Below are positions 39,087-47,715 of a stretch of DNA of 64,000 bases, piece after piece (position 1 is the stretch's first letter; every line of letters starts with the position of its first letter). Under the pieces are notes generated by a model. The model saw only the letters and a program-made list of their open reading frames with translations, was not told the origin of the DNA and did not search any database. A program made the position numbers and the translations under genes. Origin of the DNA: Rhizobium sp. FKL33 (GTDB taxonomy: Bacteria > Pseudomonadota > Alphaproteobacteria > Rhizobiales > Rhizobiaceae); contig NZ_STFX01000031.1 in the NCBI RefSeq assembly GCF_005222915.1, positions 124,001-188,000 on the forward strand. Direction: 5' to 3'.

Positions 39087-40667
39087 TCAGGCGAAGCGCG
39101 TCGGATCGAGCGTGATCTTCCAGAGTTCCTTGTCGGCGCGGTCCATCAGTCGCACGGTCAGCTGTTCGGTCTGGCCGTCGATGTCGACGAGGCCGAAGAA
39201 CTGCATTCCGGCCGATGGCGGCAGGTTCTGGCCCTGGTCAGCCGTCGGAGCGGAGACGAACTTCACCTCCGGACCAAAGGTCATGTCGAGATCGTTCGGG
39301 CCGAACGTGCCGGCATGAAGCGGACCGGAGACGAATTCCCAGAAAGGCTCGAAGTCCTTGAAGGCGGCGCGCGACGGGTCGTAGTGATGGGCGGCGGTGT
39401 AGTGCACGTCGGCGGTTAGCCAGACCGTGTTGGTCACGCCGGCGCTCTTGATGAAGCGCAGGAGTTCGGCGAATTCGAGTTCGCGACCGAGCGGAGCGCC
39501 GTTGTCGGCGTTGGCCACGGCTTCCTGGCCTTTCTTCTCCTTGAAGTTATCCCAGACGACGAGGCCGATCGGCATGTCGCAGGCGAGAACCTTCCAGGTG
39601 GCCTTGGAGGCGGCGAGCTCCAGCTTCAGCCAGGCCATCTGCTCGGCGCCGATGATGCGCGCCTTGTCCGACAGCGTGGTTTCCTTGTCGTCGCCGTTCG
39701 GGCCGCGATAGGAGCGCAGGTCGATGAAGAACACGTCGAGCAGCGGGCCATAGGCGATCTTGCGATAGACGCGGCCGGGTTCGGCCGGCGTGTAGCGGAT
39801 CGGCGTCATTTCATGGAAGGCGCGACCGGCGCGTGCGGCCAGAACGTGGACGGATTTTTCGGTGTAGCGGTCGTCGCCCATCAGGTTCTTGGAATCCGAC
39901 CAGTTGTTGACCACTTCGTGATCGTCCCACTGGAAGAAGGTCGGACAGACGGCGTTCATGGCGCGGACATGCTCGTCCATGAGATTGTATTTCCATTGGC
40001 CACGGTATTCGGCCAGCGTCTCGGCGACCTTGCGCTTTTCGTCGATCAGAACCTTGTTGATCCATTTCGGCGCGCCCTTCACCTCGACCTCGTCCTTCAT
40101 CGGGCCGTCGGCATAGATCGTATCGCCGGAATGGATGAAGAAGTCTGGTGTGTGCTTGGCCATGGTGGCGTAGGTCAGCATGCCCGTTTCGTCGATGCCC
40201 CAACCCTGACCGGCTGTGTCGCCCGACCAGGCGAAGCGGATATTGCGGCGGGAGGTGGGGGCGGTGCGGAAGCGGCCGATGAGCGGCTCGGACGTCAGGT
40301 TGATGTCCTGCAGGTCAGCGGCGACGAAGCGGTAGAAGATGTCCTGGTCGGACGGCAGGCTCTCGATCAGTCGCTTGGCGGTGAAGTCGCTTTCCGGGCC
40401 GACATCGAGCGGCGCCAGACGCTGCGCATCCTTGAAGCTCTCGACGGTCGAGACCTCCATCTGGATGCGGCTCGGACGATCGGCGCGCGTCCAGATCATG
40501 CCGGAATTGACGTCGACATCGCCGGACTGGACGCCATGGGTGAAGACGGGGCGCTGGGCGGCGCGGACATAGGCGGGCAAAGCAAGGCCGGAAGCCGCGA
40601 CCAGACCGGTCGCGCCGACGCCGCGCATCAGCGTGCGGCGGGTGACGGATTTCAAAATGCCTGACAT
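39087..40667 (-). CDS. phoD: PhoD-type alkaline phosphatase, Tat-exported
   Basis: A 526-aa extracytoplasmic phosphodiesterase/phosphatase that releases phosphate from organic esters, using Ca and Fe in characterised members. The Tat signal has RRTLMRG at about residues 10-16, a hydrophobic stretch and likely cleavage after VRA. FTHGVQSGDV is the PhoD N-terminal motif, RFAWSGDTA, IHSGDTIYADGP, QWDDHEVVNNW and WLTADVHYTAAH provide metal ligands. AGGAGAG precedes the ATG. No Pho box is evident upstream. The gene stands alone between two hairpin regions. Confidence 0.92.
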   Translation of the reverse strand: MSGILKSVTRRTLMRGVGATGLVAASGLALPAYVRAAQRPVFTHGVQSGDVDVNSGMIWTRADRPSRIQMEVSTVESFKDAQRLAPLDVGPESDFTAKRLIESLPSDQDIFYRFVAADLQDINLTSEPLIGRFRTAPTSRRNIRFAWSGDTAGQGWGIDETGMLTYATMAKHTPDFFIHSGDTIYADGPMKDEVEVKGAPKWINKVLIDEKRKVAETLAEYRGQWKYNLMDEHVRAMNAVCPTFFQWDDHEVVNNWSDSKNLMGDDRYTEKSVHVLAARAGRAFHEMTPIRYTPAEPGRVYRKIAYGPLLDVFFIDLRSYRGPNGDDKETTLSDKARIIGAEQMAWLKLELAASKATWKVLACDMPIGLVVWDNFKEKKGQEAVANADNGAPLGRELEFAELLRFIKSAGVTNTVWLTADVHYTAAHHYDPSRAAFKDFEPFWEFVSGPLHAGTFGPNDLDMTFGPEVKFVSAPTADQGQNLPPSAGMQFFGLVDIDGQTEQLTVRLMDRADKELWKITLDPTRFA

Positions 40668-40688
40668 TGATCTCTCCTGTTTGAAATT

Positions 40689-40756
40689 TGGCGCGGGACG
40701 CCGGGCGTCCGGCGCGCCACACAAACAGGTTTTGATGTCAGCGGGGCAAAGCCCCG
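40689..40756. other. GC-rich hairpins between the M3 peptidase and phoD
   Basis: Two strong inverted repeats lie here: CGGGGC-AAA-GCCCCG at 40742-40747 and 40751-40756, and GGACGC with GCGTCC at about 40697-40711 inside a larger GGCGCG/CGCGCC frame. On the minus strand the first could end M3 peptidase transcription, but it has no T-run. The second would lie in the phoD leader. Confidence 0.5.
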
Positions 40757-40793
40757 ATGACGTTTCTCTGACAGTGTGCCATGCGCCGCAGAA

Positions 40794-42851
40794 TCAGGCC
40801 GCGAGACCCTTCTTGCGCAGCATCGCCTCCGGGCTCGGCAGCTTGCCGCGAAAATCGATGTAGGCGACTTCCGGATCGACAGAGCCGCCCGAGGCGTAGA
40901 TATGCTCGCGAAGCTTGGCGGCTGTCTTGGGATCGAAGGCGTCGCCGGTTTCCTCGAAGGCCTCGAAGGCGTCGGCGTCGAGCACTTCCGACCACATGTA
41001 GGAATAGTAGCCGGCCGAATAGCCGTCGCCGGAGAAGACATGCTGGAAATGCGGCGTGCGGTGGCGCATGACGATGGAGGAGGGCATGCCGATCTCGGCC
41101 AGAACTTCACGCTCCACGGCCATGGGGTCGTCAGCAGGCGCGCGCGTGTGGAAGGCCATGTCGACCAGCGCCGACGATGTGAATTCGACGGTGGCGAAGC
41201 CGGCGTTGAAGGTGCGGGCGGCCAAGACCTTGTCGAGCAGCGCCTGCGGCATCGGCTCGCCCGTCTCGTAATGCACCGCATAGGTCTTCAGGATATCGGG
41301 AACCGTCAGCCAGTGCTCATAGAGCTGCGACGGCAATTCGACGAAATCGCGCGACACGCCGGTGCCGGAGACGGAGGGGTAGGTCACATTGGACAGCATG
41401 CCATGCAAGGCGTGCCCGAATTCGTGGAACAGCGTGCGGGCGTCGTCGAGCGAAAGCAACGCCGGCTTGCCTTCGGCGGGCTTGGCGAAATTGCAGACAT
41501 TGTAGATGATCGGCAGTTCGCCCTGGGCGCCGTTCTTGAGCGTCAGACGATGCTGGCTCTGGAAGGAACTCATCCAGGCGCCGGAGCGCTTGGAAGGACG
41601 GGCGAAATAGTCGCCGAGGAACAGCGCCTTCAAGGAGCCGTCGGCATTGCGGATTTCATAGACCCGGACATCCGGATGATAGCCGGCGACATCGGCCCTG
41701 CGGACCGCCTTGATCGCGAACAGGCGTTCGGCGACGGCGAAGCAGGCGTCGATGATCTTTTCGAGCTGGAGATAGGGCTTCAACTCGCTTTCGGAGAAAT
41801 TGAAGGTGCGGGCGCGCAGTTTCTCGGCATAGTGGCGCCAGTCCCAGGGCTCGACGGCGTGGTTCTTGCCTTCTTCGGCGATGAGACGGGCGAGGTCGCC
41901 CTCCTCCTCCAGCGCCTTGGCGCGGGCCTTTTCCCAGACCTGCATCAACAGGCCGTTCACATGATCGGCCGTCTTGGCCATGGTGTTGTCGAGCTTCAGC
42001 GCCGCGTAATGCGGGTAGCCCAGCAGCCCGGCCTTTTCGGCGCGCAGCGCCAGCGTCTCGGCGATGATCTGGCGGTTGTCGGTCGCGCCGCCATTTTCGC
42101 CGCGGGCGATCCAGGCGCGGAAGGCTGTCTCGCGCAGATCGCGATTGTCGGAGAACGTCAGGAAGGGTTCGATGATCGAACGCGACAGGGTGACGGCGTA
42201 TTTGCCCTTCTCGCCGCGGCTTTCGGCGGCGGCGGCCATGGCGTCGCGCAGGAAGTCCGGCAGGCCCGCCAGGTCCTCCGCGCTCTCCAGCGGCAGATGC
42301 CAGTCCTTCTCGTCGGCCAGCACGTTCTGGCCGAAATTCGTGCCGAGCGTCGAGAGCCGTTCGTTGATTTCGGCAAGGCGCTTCTGCTGCTCCTTGGGGA
42401 GTTTCGCGCCCGATTTAACAAAGCCTTTCCAGTGCCGTTCCAGCACGCGGATTTCCTCGAGCGTCAGGCCGAGTTCGTCTTTCTTCGACCAGAGCGTATC
42501 GATACGGGCGAACAACGCCTCGTTCTGACCGATCTTGGAATAATGCCGCGACATGACCGGGGAGATCTCGCGCTCGAGCGCCTGGATCACGTCATTGGTG
42601 TCGGCGCCGGCCTTGTTCCAGAACAGAGCCGAGACACGGGAGAGCTCGTCGCCGGCGATTTCCAGAGCGATGACGGTGTTGGCGAATGTCGGCGCTTCCA
42701 GATTGTTGGCGATGGCGTCGATCTCCGCCTCATGGGCGGCGAGCGCCTGGGTGAAGGCGGCGGCGAAATCCTCGTCCTTGACGGTCTCGAAGCGCGGCAG
42801 GCCGTGGGCGCCGCTCCAGGTGAAAATGGCTGGGTTCACTGTGTCGCTCAT
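40794..42851 (-). CDS. M3-family oligopeptidase (OpdA/Dcp-like)
   Basis: Zinc metallopeptidase of 685 aa that degrades short peptides in the cytoplasm, for example cleaved signal peptides. The metal motif HEFGH with the preceding LF is at about residues 476-480, and the third ligand Glu lies about 25 residues later in the FVELPSQ segment. FSGDGYSAGYYSYMWSEVLD is a strong M3 signature. The ATG at 42851 fits homologues better than one at 42890. Whether it is an oligopeptidase A or a dipeptidyl carboxypeptidase is not decided. Confidence 0.93.
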   Translation of the reverse strand: MSDTVNPAIFTWSGAHGLPRFETVKDEDFAAAFTQALAAHEAEIDAIANNLEAPTFANTVIALEIAGDELSRVSALFWNKAGADTNDVIQALEREISPVMSRHYSKIGQNEALFARIDTLWSKKDELGLTLEEIRVLERHWKGFVKSGAKLPKEQQKRLAEINERLSTLGTNFGQNVLADEKDWHLPLESAEDLAGLPDFLRDAMAAAAESRGEKGKYAVTLSRSIIEPFLTFSDNRDLRETAFRAWIARGENGGATDNRQIIAETLALRAEKAGLLGYPHYAALKLDNTMAKTADHVNGLLMQVWEKARAKALEEEGDLARLIAEEGKNHAVEPWDWRHYAEKLRARTFNFSESELKPYLQLEKIIDACFAVAERLFAIKAVRRADVAGYHPDVRVYEIRNADGSLKALFLGDYFARPSKRSGAWMSSFQSQHRLTLKNGAQGELPIIYNVCNFAKPAEGKPALLSLDDARTLFHEFGHALHGMLSNVTYPSVSGTGVSRDFVELPSQLYEHWLTVPDILKTYAVHYETGEPMPQALLDKVLAARTFNAGFATVEFTSSALVDMAFHTRAPADDPMAVEREVLAEIGMPSSIVMRHRTPHFQHVFSGDGYSAGYYSYMWSEVLDADAFEAFEETGDAFDPKTAAKLREHIYASGGSVDPEVAYIDFRGKLPSPEAMLRKKGLAA

Positions 42852-42953
42852 ACCGTCCAATCCTCGCAAATCACTGACGTCTTTTCCCACATATAGGCGC
42901 AGTTTTGGCCAAATGGCGATGGGCGGAAAAGAACGGCGAGAAAATCGCCACGC

Positions 42954-42993
42954 TTGAAACTATCCCGCCCTGATAATAAGTAGAGCTTACTAA
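42954..42993 (+). promoter_or_regulatory. Probable promoter and MarR operator upstream of the marR-MFS pair
   Basis: TTGAAA at 42954-42959 and TAAGTA at 42977-42982 are separated by 17 bases. The second overlaps an imperfect palindrome at 42977-42993 with arms AGTA and TACT. An operator over the -10 would fit autorepression by the MarR protein encoded 15 bases downstream. This is inferred from position and symmetry only. Confidence 0.38.
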
Positions 42994-43007
42994 ATCGCGG
43001 AGCTCGC

Positions 43008-43481
43008 ATGACCCAAAGGGACAGTCTCGGATATCTCATGGCGGAGGCGGCCCGGCTGTTGCGCGCGGCCATCGAACGCGAACTCGCCGACGCCGGGCTT
43101 GGGCTCACCTCCTCCGAAGCGCGGGCGCTCGCCCATGTCGCCGAACGCGGCGGAGCGCGCCAAGCCGAGATCGCCGAAGCCATGGGCGTCGAGCCGATGA
43201 CGGTCTGCGCCTATCTCGACCGGCTGGAAAAGGCCGGCTACGTGGAACGGACGCCCGATCCGCGCGACCGTCGCGCCAAGAATGTCCGTACGACCGAGCA
43301 GGCGGAGACGGTTCTGGCCGCCGTCCGGTCGCGGGCCGGCGATCTCTATGATCAGCTGTTTTCGGAATTCGACGCGGCTGACAGGGATCGCTTTCTCGAT
43401 GGCCTCACGCTTCTCCGCAACACTCTCCGGCGTCGGCTCGATGCGCCGCAGGCTAATTGCGACAAGGCTGAGAAAGCGTGA
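43008..43481 (+). CDS. MarR-family transcriptional regulator
   Basis: A 157-aa winged-helix dimeric regulator. The N-terminal dimerisation helix holds RAAIERELADAGLGLTSSEARAL. The recognition region QAEIAEAMGVEPMTVCAYLDRLEKAGYVER is at about 52-82, followed by the wing with the conserved DPRDRRAK. Its last bases overlap the start of the MFS gene (GTGA), so the two are made from one transcript. It probably represses that exporter and itself; the inducer is unknown. Confidence 0.92.
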   Translation: MTQRDSLGYLMAEAARLLRAAIERELADAGLGLTSSEARALAHVAERGGARQAEIAEAMGVEPMTVCAYLDRLEKAGYVERTPDPRDRRAKNVRTTEQAETVLAAVRSRAGDLYDQLFSEFDAADRDRFLDGLTLLRNTLRRRLDAPQANCDKAEKA

Positions 43482-44674
43482 GCCCCGCCCGCATGTCGAG
43501 CCTCAGGACCAGCCTGATCGGCGCGCTCTTGATCGCGCTCGGGCCAGTGTCGATGGCGCTCTACACGCCCGCCATGCCTGAACTGGTCAAGGCTTTCGGC
43601 ACCACCGAGTCGATGATCAAGCTGTCGCTGTCGGTCTATTTCATCGGTTTCGCCTGTGCGCAATTGCTGTCGGGGCCTGCGTCCGACGCCTTTGGGCGAC
43701 GCAAGGCGAGCCTGTTCTTCCTTGCCATCTATCTCGCCGGCAGCATCGCTGCGGCCATCGCGCCTTCGGTCGAGGCGCTGCTGGTTGCGCGTCTCGTGCA
43801 GGGCGTGGGCGCCTCCGTCGGCGTCACCGTGTCGCGCGCCATCGTGCGCGATCAGTTTACCGGCGCGGAAGCCAGCCGCCTGCTCAATATGATCGGCATC
43901 ATGCTGGCGGTGGGACCGGCGGTAGGGCCGACGCTCGGCGGGCTGGCGCTGGCGCTGTTCGACTGGCGGGCCGTATTTCTGCTGATGGTGATCTTCGGCG
44001 CAGCGAGCGCCGCCGTCGTCTTCTTCCTGATGGCGGAAACGACTCGGCCGGACCCGGCGCTCATCCGTCCCGTGCGGCTCGCGAAAGCCTATGGAACGCT
44101 GGCGGGCGATCTCCGGGTCCTGTCGTCCGCGCTGGTGCTCGCCGGCGTCGTCGGAGCGCTCTATGCGCAATCGACCATGCTGCCCTTCATCCTGATCAAC
44201 CGGGTGGGGCTGACGCCGGTCGCCTTCGGTCTGGGCATGCTGATGCAGACCGGCTCCTATTTCGCCGGCAGCGTGGCTTTGCGGCTGGTCTCGCCGCGAT
44301 TGCCGCCCGGCTGGGCGGTGCGCATCGGGCTCGTTCTCACCGTTGCGGGTGGAGCGGCGATCTTCCTGTCGACCCGTCTCATGGAGCCCAGCTTCCTGTC
44401 GATCATGCTGCCGGTGGCGTTCTGTTCCTTCGGGATGGCTTTCGTAATCCCCGACATCACCACGGCGGGCCTGACACCCTATCCGCATTTCGCCGGCACG
44501 ACCGCCGCGCTGATGGGCTTCATCCAGATGGGATCGGGGTTCCTGGGCGGGGCCACCGCGGCGTGGATCGGCGATCCACTCGCGGCTTTCGGCTGGATCA
44601 TTCCGACCATGGAGATCGTGGCGCTCCTCGCCTATCTCGTCTTCACAGCCGCCTGGGCAAGAGCCAGACAATAG
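43478..44674 (+). CDS. Bcr/CflA-type MFS multidrug exporter
   Basis: A 398-aa drug:proton antiporter with 12 hydrophobic helices. MALYTPAMPELVKAFGTT is the typical Bcr/CflA start, GPASDAFGRRKASL the MFS loop 2-3 motif, and RLVQGVGASVGVTVSRAIVRD the drug-efflux motif in helix 4-5. The start is GTG overlapping the marR stop (GTGA); an ATG 15 bases later is possible. Substrate is not predictable. Confidence 0.9.
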   Translation: MSPARMSSLRTSLIGALLIALGPVSMALYTPAMPELVKAFGTTESMIKLSLSVYFIGFACAQLLSGPASDAFGRRKASLFFLAIYLAGSIAAAIAPSVEALLVARLVQGVGASVGVTVSRAIVRDQFTGAEASRLLNMIGIMLAVGPAVGPTLGGLALALFDWRAVFLLMVIFGAASAAVVFFLMAETTRPDPALIRPVRLAKAYGTLAGDLRVLSSALVLAGVVGALYAQSTMLPFILINRVGLTPVAFGLGMLMQTGSYFAGSVALRLVSPRLPPGWAVRIGLVLTVAGGAAIFLSTRLMEPSFLSIMLPVAFCSFGMAFVIPDITTAGLTPYPHFAGTTAALMGFIQMGSGFLGGATAAWIGDPLAAFGWIIPTMEIVALLAYLVFTAAWARARQ

Positions 44675-44706
44675 AAAACGCCCGCCGCTCGGGGGAGCAG
44701 CGGGCG
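44673..44706 (-). terminator. Rho-independent terminator of argG
   Basis: An 11-bp stem (44696-44706 with 44679-44689, one mismatch), loop of six, is followed on the minus strand by TTTTCT. It starts about 25 bases after the argG stop and may also stop the converging MFS transcript. Confidence 0.82.
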
Positions 44707-44730
44707 GTGATGACTCACGTGAAACAGGGC

Positions 44731-45954
44731 TCAGCCCTTGAGGTTGCGCTTGCCGAGCGTGCGCAGGCGCAGCGCGTTGAGCTTGATGAAGCCGGCGGCG
44801 TCCTTCTGGTCGTAAGCGCCCTGGTCGTCTTCAAAGGTGACGAGCTGGTCGGAATAGAGCGACTTCGACGATTCACGGCCGATGACCATGACATTGCCCT
44901 TGTAAAGCTTCAGCGTCACTTCGCCTTCGACATGCTCCTGGCTCTTGTCGATCAGGGCCTGCAGCATTTCGCGCTCGGGCGAGAACCAGAAGCCGTAATA
45001 AATGAGCTCGGCGTAACGCGGCATGATCTCGTCCTTGAGATGGGCCGCGCCGCGGTCGAGCGTGATCGATTCGATGGCGCGGTGCGCCGAAAGCAGGATC
45101 GTGCCGCCGGGGGTTTCATAGACGCCGCGGCTCTTCATGCCGACAAAGCGGTTTTCGACCAGATCGAGGCGGCCGATGCCGTTGTCGCGGCCATAGTTGT
45201 TCAGCTCGGCGAGCAGCGTCGCCGGGCTCATTTCCACGCCGTTGATCGAGCAGGCGTCGCCCTTGCGGAAGCCGATCTTGATGATCGTGGCCTTGTCGGG
45301 CGCGGCTTCCGGCGAAATGGTGCGCATATGCACATATTCGGGGGCTTCCTGGCTCGGATCTTCGAGAACCTTGCCTTCGGAAGAGGAGTGCAGGAGGTTG
45401 GCGTCGACGGAGAAGGGGGCTTCGCCCTTCTTATCCTTGGCCACCGGGATCTGGTGCTGTTCGGCGAATTCCAGGAGGTCGGTGCGGCTTTTGAACGACC
45501 AGTCGCGCCAGGGCGCGATGATCTTGATGTCGGGGTTCAGCGCATAGGCGGAGAGTTCGAAGCGGACCTGGTCGTTGCCTTTGCCGGTCGCGCCATGGGC
45601 GATGGCGTCGGCGCCGGTCTTCTTGGCGATCTCGATCAGATGCTTGGAGATCAGCGGGCGGGCGATGGAGGTGCCGAGCAGATAGACGCCTTCATAGACG
45701 GCATTGGCGCGGAACATCGGGAAGACGAAGTCGCGGACGAATTCCTCGCGGACATCCTCGATGAAGATTTCCTTGATGCCCAGCATCTCGGCCTTCTTGC
45801 GGGCCGGCTCCAGCTCTTCGCCCTGGCCGAGATCGGCGGTGAAGGTCACGACTTCGGCGCCGAGTTCGGTCTGCAGCCATTTCAGGATGATCGAGGTGTC
45901 GAGGCCGCCGGAATAGGCGAGAACGACTTTCTTCACGTCTTTGGGAAGCGCCAT
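44731..45954 (-). CDS. argG: Argininosuccinate synthase
   Basis: ATP-dependent ligation of citrulline and aspartate in arginine synthesis. 407 aa. The PP-loop AYSGGLDTS is at residues 13-21. [30 protein letters not shown] and [25 protein letters not shown] are family signatures for citrulline and aspartate binding. It is transcribed alone on this strand, and no arg regulatory site stands out in the 230 bases upstream. Confidence 0.96.
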   Translation of the reverse strand: MALPKDVKKVVLAYSGGLDTSIILKWLQTELGAEVVTFTADLGQGEELEPARKKAEMLGIKEIFIEDVREEFVRDFVFPMFRANAVYEGVYLLGTSIARPLISKHLIEIAKKTGADAIAHGATGKGNDQVRFELSAYALNPDIKIIAPWRDWSFKSRTDLLEFAEQHQIPVAKDKKGEAPFSVDANLLHSSSEGKVLEDPSQEAPEYVHMRTISPEAAPDKATIIKIGFRKGDACSINGVEMSPATLLAELNNYGRDNGIGRLDLVENRFVGMKSRGVYETPGGTILLSAHRAIESITLDRGAAHLKDEIMPRYAELIYYGFWFSPEREMLQALIDKSQEHVEGEVTLKLYKGNVMVIGRESSKSLYSDQLVTFEDDQGAYDQKDAAGFIKLNALRLRTLGKRNLKG

Positions 45955-46187
45955 GGCAAAAATCCATCAGGGTTTCGAGATATCGGGGGTCTTTTAGCCC
46001 TATTGGCGGCAGTTTCAAGCCCGGGGGCGGCGGCGAGTGGGCTCAGACGCGGCGAAAAGCGAACAAAACCGCCGGTATGGAAGGGCGGGTGGCGGCGGCC
46101 GCCGCTTTCGGCTACGAAAAAGGGAACAGGCGCGAGCCCCAGCCATTATCCGGGTTCTGCGCAAGGACAAGCCAAGGGAGGCCCTTC

Positions 46188-47051
46188 ATGAGCGACAACG
46201 CGCTTCACCCCGTCTTCAAATCAGGCGCCACCGCCGTCGTCACCGGCGCGGCTTCCGGCATCGGGCTCGCCGCCGCCAAGCGTTTCGCCGAACTCGACAT
46301 GAATGTCGTGCTGGCCGATCTCGGCGGTGACCGGTTGGTCGAGGCGGAAAAGACGGTGATCGCGATCTCGCCGCGCGGCCAGGATGCGGTGGCGGCGATC
46401 CCCACCGATGTGTCGAGCCTGCCCGAGATCGAGATCCTGTCGGAAGATGCGGAAGCCCGCTTCGGCAAGGTGCATGTGGTCATGAACAATGCCGGCATCC
46501 AGCCCGGCAGCGCGCTGTTCGGCCCGCTCGAGAATTGGGAAAAAGTGTTCCACGTGAATCTCTGGGGCGTGATCCATGGCAGCCGCGTCTTCGGCCGGAA
46601 AATGCTGGCGCATGGCGAAGCCGGGCTGATCATCAACACCGGCTCCAAGCAGGGCATCACCACGCCGCCGGGCGATCCTGCCTACAACACCGCCAAAGCC
46701 GGCGTGAAGGCTTTCACGGAGGCGCTCGCGCATGACCTGCGCAATGTCGAGGGTGGCGCGCTGTCGGCCCATCTCCTCATTCCGGGCTTCGTTTTCACCA
46801 GTCTCACCGCCAATGGCCGCAGCGAAAAGCCTGCCGCCGCCTGGACGCCGGAACAGACCGTCGATTTCATGATGGACAGCTTGACGCGCGGCGATTTCTA
46901 TATTCTCTGCCCCGACAATGATGTGCCGCGCGAACTCGATGAAAAGCGCATCTTCTGGGCCGCGCATGACATCATCGACAACCGCCCGCCGCTCAGCCGC
47001 TGGCATCCCGATTATGCCGACAAGTTCAAGGCGTTTCTCGCCGGAGAGTGA
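46188..47051 (+). CDS. Short-chain dehydrogenase/reductase
   Basis: A 287-aa classical SDR. The cofactor motif VVTGAASGIGLAAA is at about 17-30, VMNNAGIQPG follows, NTGSKQGIT contains the active-site Ser region, and YNTAKAGVKAF has the Tyr-x3-Lys pair. LIPGFVFTSL near residue 195 resembles the substrate loop. The substrate is unknown. The ATG at 46188 has AAGGGAGG upstream; the longer frame from 46077 is not supported. It overlaps or abuts the LysE gene. Confidence 0.9.
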   Translation: MSDNALHPVFKSGATAVVTGAASGIGLAAAKRFAELDMNVVLADLGGDRLVEAEKTVIAISPRGQDAVAAIPTDVSSLPEIEILSEDAEARFGKVHVVMNNAGIQPGSALFGPLENWEKVFHVNLWGVIHGSRVFGRKMLAHGEAGLIINTGSKQGITTPPGDPAYNTAKAGVKAFTEALAHDLRNVEGGALSAHLLIPGFVFTSLTANGRSEKPAAAWTPEQTVDFMMDSLTRGDFYILCPDNDVPRELDEKRIFWAAHDIIDNRPPLSRWHPDYADKFKAFLAGE

Positions 47052-47059
47052 TCCCTGTC

Positions 47060-47704
47060 ATGATGGAGTTCCTGCCCAGCCTCGCCACGCTTCTGACCTT
47101 TACCGGCATGTGCTGGGTGCTGGCGATCACGCCGGGGCCTGACATGACGATTTCGATCAGCCGGGCGCTGTCGGACGGCAAGGCGGGCGGGATCATGGTG
47201 GTGCTGGGCACCTCCAGCGGCATTGTCATTCATACGCTGCTGGTGGCCTTCGGCGTCTCTGCGCTGATCGTGGCGTCGCCGACAGCCTTCCTGATCCTGA
47301 AGACGGGCGGGGCCGGCTATCTGGTGTGGCTGGCCTTCCAGGCGGTCCGGCATGGCTCCAGCCTGTCGGTCAAGAAGGCCGAGGGGCCTGCCAAATCAGG
47401 CCTCGCCAATTTCCTGTCGGGCTTCATGGTCAACCTCATGAATCCCAAGGTCATCATCTTCTTCATGACCTTCCTGCCGCAATTCGTCACCGCAAACGAT
47501 CCGCATGTGACGGGCAAGCTGATCTTTCTCGGCTTCTGGTTCATCCTGGTCGGCATGCCGGTCAACCTGATCATCGTGCTGACGGCCGAAAAGCTGGCCG
47601 GCTGGCTCGCCGCCAACCGCAAGGTTTTGCGCGGCATCGACTACACTTTCGCCGGCGTCTTTTCACTGTTCGCCGTCAAGATCTTCATGACCCAGGCGCG
47701 CTGA
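47060..47704 (+). CDS. LysE/RhtB-family exporter
   Basis: A 214-aa exporter with six hydrophobic segments. LAITPGPDMTISISRALSDG is the N-terminal signature (PGP), KTGGAGYLVWLAFQAVR lies in the third helix region, and FLSGFMVNLMNPKVIIFFMTF carries the NPK motif. It is likely to export amino acids or related metabolites. The start is uncertain: ATG 47060 or 47063, or a GTG at 47048 overlapping the SDR stop (GTGA). Coupling to the SDR is likely in either case. Confidence 0.87.
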   Translation: MMEFLPSLATLLTFTGMCWVLAITPGPDMTISISRALSDGKAGGIMVVLGTSSGIVIHTLLVAFGVSALIVASPTAFLILKTGGAGYLVWLAFQAVRHGSSLSVKKAEGPAKSGLANFLSGFMVNLMNPKVIIFFMTFLPQFVTANDPHVTGKLIFLGFWFILVGMPVNLIIVLTAEKLAGWLAANRKVLRGIDYTFAGVFSLFAVKIFMTQAR

Positions 47705-47715
47705 GCCCGGATCTT

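Noticed and set aside
40776-42896. 706-codon plus-strand open frame opposite the M3 peptidase
   Set aside because: Antisense shadow of a gene with an intact HEFGH site.
46077-46187. N-terminal extension of the SDR at 46188
   Set aside because: The extra residues are not SDR-like, and AAGGGAGG sits before the ATG at 46188.
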